Positions 56,800 to 60,000 of a stretch of 60,000 bases of DNA are shown piece by piece (the stretch's first letter is position 1; each line of letters starts with the position of its first letter). A program made the position numbers and the translations under genes. The notes under the pieces were generated by a model, which saw only the letters and a list, made by a program, of their open reading frames with translations, was not told the DNA's origin and did no database searches. Origin of the DNA: Owenia fusiformis (taxonomy: Eukaryota > Annelida > Polychaeta > Sabellida > Oweniidae); contig CAIIXF020000003.1 in the NCBI GenBank assembly GCA_903813345.2, positions 16,322,931 to 16,382,930 on the forward strand, read 5' to 3'.

Positions 56800-57429
56800 C
56801 TAAAAAATATTATTCGGTCAATTGCTACTTATTTAAGCTCTTCTAACTTTTGATTTTCGCACATATTGTGAATGCTTTCCTTATGAATCGATGTATTCAT
56901 TGAATACAAGTCAGGCAAGTGATTTTCAGGCAAAAATATGTATAACACTGACAGAATTGCTCATTTCCCGATATAACAAGACTATAGCATACGATTCGTG
57001 CAAATAACACGTTTACGAATACCTGAAGTTAAGATATATAGTATGGAATGCAATATAAATTACTTACTTCTACATAAAGTCAAGTGACAGCAATTTCATG
57101 ACCAAATTTATCAACCTACCTCTCAAATTTTCAAAAAAAACACGACTAAAGAGTTAAAAAAAACACGACCGGGCCGATTTGCACTGTTAACTCTTGGTCA
57201 CCGTGTATTTGAGTTATCAACGATTACAGTTTTGCGAAAAATGGCGGCCATTTTGAATTGAGCGACCATATTGAAAATTCCTTCTCGAGCAGAGGTCCTA
57301 CACTCATAAGGCATAAGCCTATAAAATTTGAACCAAATCCGTCAACCGGTATTGGAGTTATCGCCCGGATGGACGGACGGCTTTTCTATATCCCCCTCGA
57401 ACTTCGTTTGGTGGGATAATCATAGCATG

Positions 57430-58020
57430 AGTAACATTGCAATATTAGCTGTTGAGTACCTTGATGGTTTTACTTACTTTTAACAAAGTTTTAAAATCAA
57501 TGTTTGGAATCAGTCTGATGTTTACTCTTGATGTTTTAAGTCCAATGTCAAAGTTTGAAGTGAGTGTAATAAACGGTCTAATGTCATTGTTTAGAGAAGT
57601 GAGTGTATTAAACTGTCTGATCTCAATGTTTATTTCAAGTGAGTGTATTAATCTGTTTGATCTCAATGTTTATTTCAAGTGAGCGTATTAAACAGAGTAA
57701 TGTCTAAGTTTATAATCAGATTATGTTTTAAACTGTCTCATGTTTTAAACTGTCTGATGTCAAAGTTTGAAATCATTGTTTGAGGTTTGCTCTTGATGTT
57801 TTAAACTGATGATGTCAATGTTTCTTTGAAGTGAATGTTTTAAACTCTCTGGTGTCAATGTTTGTTTGAAGTGAATGTATTAAACAGTGTAATGTCTAAG
57901 TTGATAATCAGATTATATTTTAAACTGTATGATGTCAAAGTTTGAAATCATTGTTTGAGGTTTGCTCTTGATGTTTTAAACTGTCTGATGTCAGTGTTTA
58001 TTTGAAGTGACATCAGTTTC
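57430..58020 (+). repeat. ~43-bp minisatellite upstream of the first helical gene
   Basis: About 12 degenerate units built on TTTGAAGTGAGTGTATTAAA and CTGTCTGATGTCAATG. The same array type precedes the second gene (59100-59670) and the coding-less unit (53810-53985). Confidence 0.88.
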
Positions 58021-58031
58021 CTCTAGAATAG

Positions 58032-58038
58032 TATAAAT
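58032..58038 (+). promoter_or_regulatory. TATA box of the first helical gene
   Basis: TATAAAT within the phrase CTCTAGAATAGTATAAATAC, 82 bp before the start codon. The same phrase lies 86 bp before the second gene's start. Confidence 0.7.
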
Positions 58039-58113
58039 ACTGTTTCATATCTTGTTCAAGTCATTACTGATCTGACTTGCCTAGCAATCACATCACAACT
58101 TTAAACAAATACA

Positions 58114-58500
58114 ATGGATTCCTACTCTCTGCAAGAATCTGAAGCTTATGTAGTGTTAGAGAGAGACTACAGCCATGATTTGGAGGAAACTACTGAACAA
58201 CTTGATGTTGCCTACAAAAAATTCACAAGAGCATGTGACCAGCTGTTACTGATTGATGACAGAGCCAAAATGGTGGAGTTGCGCTATCAGCGAGCCAAGC
58301 TATACAAGAGAGAGGCTCAACGCTACTCCTTACGTCTACAGTTATCAACACTCAGCAACATGAAGATGATGTTTTACCACTATGCAACTGAGATGGCTGC
58401 TGTAGTCAAGGACCTCAAGAGTAAAGTTGACCAGATGGAGACTCAAGATTCACATGAAGAGTCTGAATATTCCTTCTTAGATGATGAGATGCAAGAATGA
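58114..58500 (+). CDS. Small helical (coiled-coil-like) protein, 128 aa, paralog 1
   Basis: Intronless frame starting MDSYSLQESEAYVVLERDYS and ending SFLDDEMQE. No signal peptide, membrane span or known domain is visible. Residues about 20-110 are rich in Leu, Lys, Arg, Glu and Ala in a heptad-like pattern (EQLDVAYKKFTRACDQLLLI; MVELRYQRAKLYKREAQRYS), suggesting a long helix or coiled coil; the last ~17 residues are acidic. The start has a good context (A at -3, G at +4). It belongs to a local tandem family with its own TATA box and minisatellite. The function is unknown. Confidence 0.8.
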   Translation: MDSYSLQESEAYVVLERDYSHDLEETTEQLDVAYKKFTRACDQLLLIDDRAKMVELRYQRAKLYKREAQRYSLRLQLSTLSNMKMMFYHYATEMAAVVKDLKSKVDQMETQDSHEESEYSFLDDEMQE

Positions 58501-59099
58501 AGCAACAATCAACATGTATTGGAACTTCCATATTTTTGGGGATGCGATGGAACCAAAATAGTGTAGCGCAACATACCAAAACGGTCCTTTTCAGGACCAC
58601 CTATTCTTACAAAAGAGAAGTTAAATTATGAATAACTATTTCTGCCCAACTTTAGTTCGGTTGAATGAATTAATAATTTCATTCACGACATCAGTAGGAT
58701 TGTTGCTTGACAAATATAAATACAAGTCTCAAGTCTTGTTGTTTTTTGCAAGGGTCGAGCTGGCAAAGCATTAATTTCAATCTCTAGAGTCAAGTTGTAA
58801 CCTTGACAGCCACATAAGAAATGACCTTGGATGCAAAGATTGATTATATAATGCACTGTAGTTATATGAAATACTGTGTTTGGATTAGCAGTTATCAGAC
58901 ACAGCTTGCCCTGCTATGAGTGAATCATTTTTAACAAATAGGTCAAGTGGCAGATTGATCAAATTGAAGGAGTAGGTTGAATTATACAAATATCATGGAT
59001 AAATATAACCTAAATAAAATGATAGGATAATTGAATATGATCATCACAAATATTATAGTCCATTGTTAAAACATTGCATGAGTAACATAGTAATATTTG

Positions 59100-59670
59100 C
59101 TGTTGAGTGCCTTGTTGGTCTTACTTACTTTTGACAAAGTTTAAAATCAATGTTTGGAATCAGTCTGATGTTTACTCTTGATGTTTTAAGTCAAATGTCA
59201 AAGTTTGAAGTGAGTGCAATAAACTGTCGGATGTCAATGTTTATTTAAGTGAGTGTAATAAACTGTCTGATGTTACTGTTTATTTGAAGTGAGTGTATTA
59301 AACTGTGTGATGTCAATGTTTCTTTGAAGTGAGTGTATAAAACTGTCTGTTGTCAATGTTTGTTGTTTGAAGTGAGAGTATTGAACTGTCTGATGACAAT
59401 GTGTTTAATGTTTTTAACTGTCTGGTGTCAATGTTCGTTTGAACTTTGAAGTGAGTGTATTAAACAGTCTGATGACAATTTGTTTCATGTGTTATGTTTT
59501 AAACTCTCGAGTCAATATTTGTTTGAAGTGAGTGTATTAAACAGTGTAGTGTTAAAATTTATGATCAGATTATATTTTAAACTGTCTGATGTCAAAGTTT
59601 GAAATCATTGTTTGAGGTTTGCTCTTGATGTTTTAAACTGTCTGATGTCAGTGTTTCCTTCAAGTGACAT
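59100..59670 (+). repeat. ~43-bp minisatellite upstream of the second helical gene
   Basis: Same unit as 57430-58020 with TTTAAACTGTCTGATGTCAA and GTTTGAAGTGAGTGTATT, about 12 degenerate copies. Confidence 0.88.
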
Positions 59671-59688
59671 CAGTTTCCTCTAGAATAG

Positions 59689-59695
59689 TATAAAT
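59689..59695 (+). promoter_or_regulatory. TATA box of the second helical gene
   Basis: TATAAAT in the conserved phrase CTCTAGAATAGTATAAATAC, 86 bp before the start codon. Confidence 0.7.
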
Positions 59696-59774
59696 ACTGT
59701 TTTGAATCTTGTTGAAGTCATTACTGATCTGACTTGCCTAGCAATCACATCACAACTCTAAACAAACAAATGCA

Positions 59775-60000
59775 ATGGATTCATACTCTATGCAAGAATC
59801 TGAAGCTTATGTAGTGTTAGAGAGAGACAACAGCCATGATTTGGAGGGAACTACTGAACAACTCGACGTTGCCTATAGAAAATTCACAAGAGCATGTGAA
59901 CAGCTGCTGTTGATTGATGACAAAGCCAAGATGGTAGAGTTAAGATACCAACGAGCCAAGCTACACCAGAGAGAGGCACATCGCTACTCCCTGCGTCTAC
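59775..60000 (+). CDS. Small helical protein, paralog 2 (runs off the window)
   Basis: The first 75 codons match paralog 1 with nine amino-acid changes, mostly conservative (for example L6M, K35R, D41E, R50K), and more silent than replacement changes per site by eye. The start is MDSYSMQESEAYVVLERDNS. A one-base change upstream creates an earlier out-of-frame ATG (59770) five bases before the real start. The 3' end is beyond the window. Confidence 0.8.
   Translation, partial: MDSYSMQESEAYVVLERDNSHDLEGTTEQLDVAYRKFTRACEQLLLIDDKAKMVELRYQRAKLHQREAHRYSLRL

Larger units (their letters stand above)
54911..57210. mobile_element. CAC-terminated transposon, 2,290 bp, 5-bp TSD
   Basis: Element 54916-57205 has ~76-bp inverted ends starting CACGGTGACCAAGAG, almost identical to each other. 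TATTT flanks both sides, and the surrounding tandem repeat provides an empty site (GGTATTTGAGTTATC) with a single TATTT. CAC ends with 5-bp duplications are the pattern of Transib/RAG-type elements, though TIRs beginning CAC also occur in CMC elements. No transposase is visible. It contains two short coding-like segments (55015-55708 on +, 56626-56799 on -). Confidence 0.85.
54286..57420 (+). repeat. ~130-bp tandem repeat block, interrupted by a transposon
   Basis: Units with TTTGAACCAAATCCGTTCAC, GGTATTTGAGTTATCAAAG, and AAAATGGCCGCCATTTTGAA lie at 54286-54910 and resume at 57206. The block starts CAGCAACTCCACGGAG and ends with GGATGGACGGACGG and CCTCGAACTTCGTTTGGTGG. Similar ends occur at 33575 and 33475. 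It interrupts the flank shared by the helical-gene units. Confidence 0.8.

Overview
The window looks like AT-rich nuclear DNA from an invertebrate animal, most likely a mollusc or another lophotrochozoan. It has short exons with GT..AG introns, C2H2 zinc-finger genes, SUEL-type lectin domains joined to threonine-rich mucin stalks, a GH3-domain gene of the animal GHDC type, a LINE fragment and many short DNA transposons. I see no operons, rRNA, tRNA or CRISPR array. The species and all family names come from reading motifs by eye; no database was searched.

Layout. (1) 1-13.2 kb: one GHDC-like gene on the + strand (4204-12561), bracketed by a 170-bp inverted repeat. Two small TIR elements with clear target-site duplications sit just upstream of its start and in intron 1. 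A GCGTGAC-rich repeat interrupts the main coding exon, and a 2,833-bp step holding five exons is tandemly duplicated inside the gene. (2) 13.4-16.9 kb: an array of a ~135-bp satellite carrying four AGGTCA half-sites per unit. It ends in a GACGCC microsatellite and a hairpin that recur at 51.8-52.0 kb, so the satellites are probably cargo of one mobile family. (3) 19.2-39.4 kb: two genes for membrane proteins (814 and 873 aa) with signal peptide, one or two SUEL-like lectin domains, Thr-rich stalk, one membrane span and a tyrosine-containing cytoplasmic tail. Between them lie an orphan tail-like exon and nested DNA transposons. Intron 2 of the second gene holds an antisense 15-finger zinc-finger gene and a decayed zinc-finger array that has become an 83-bp minisatellite.

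(4) 43.8-49.8 kb: a minus-strand gene for a 1,968-aa, repeat-rich, basic protein with two C2H2 fingers. (5) 49.8-52.3 kb: second satellite array. (6) 53-60 kb: a LINE 3' fragment, then a family of short intronless genes (128 aa, predicted helical) preceded by a ~43-bp minisatellite and a TATA box. One unit is intact, one runs off the window and one has lost its coding part. Inside this family lies a tandem repeat which in turn carries a 2,290-bp CAC-terminated transposon with 5-bp TSDs. That transposon contains two small coding segments, one a 48-aa single-zinc-finger protein. I consider this element and the receptor-site-rich satellite the most unusual items here.

The lectin receptors are probably related by duplication and may act as cell-surface glycan sensors. 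No functional link between them and GHDC, the zinc-finger genes or the helical family can be read from the sequence.
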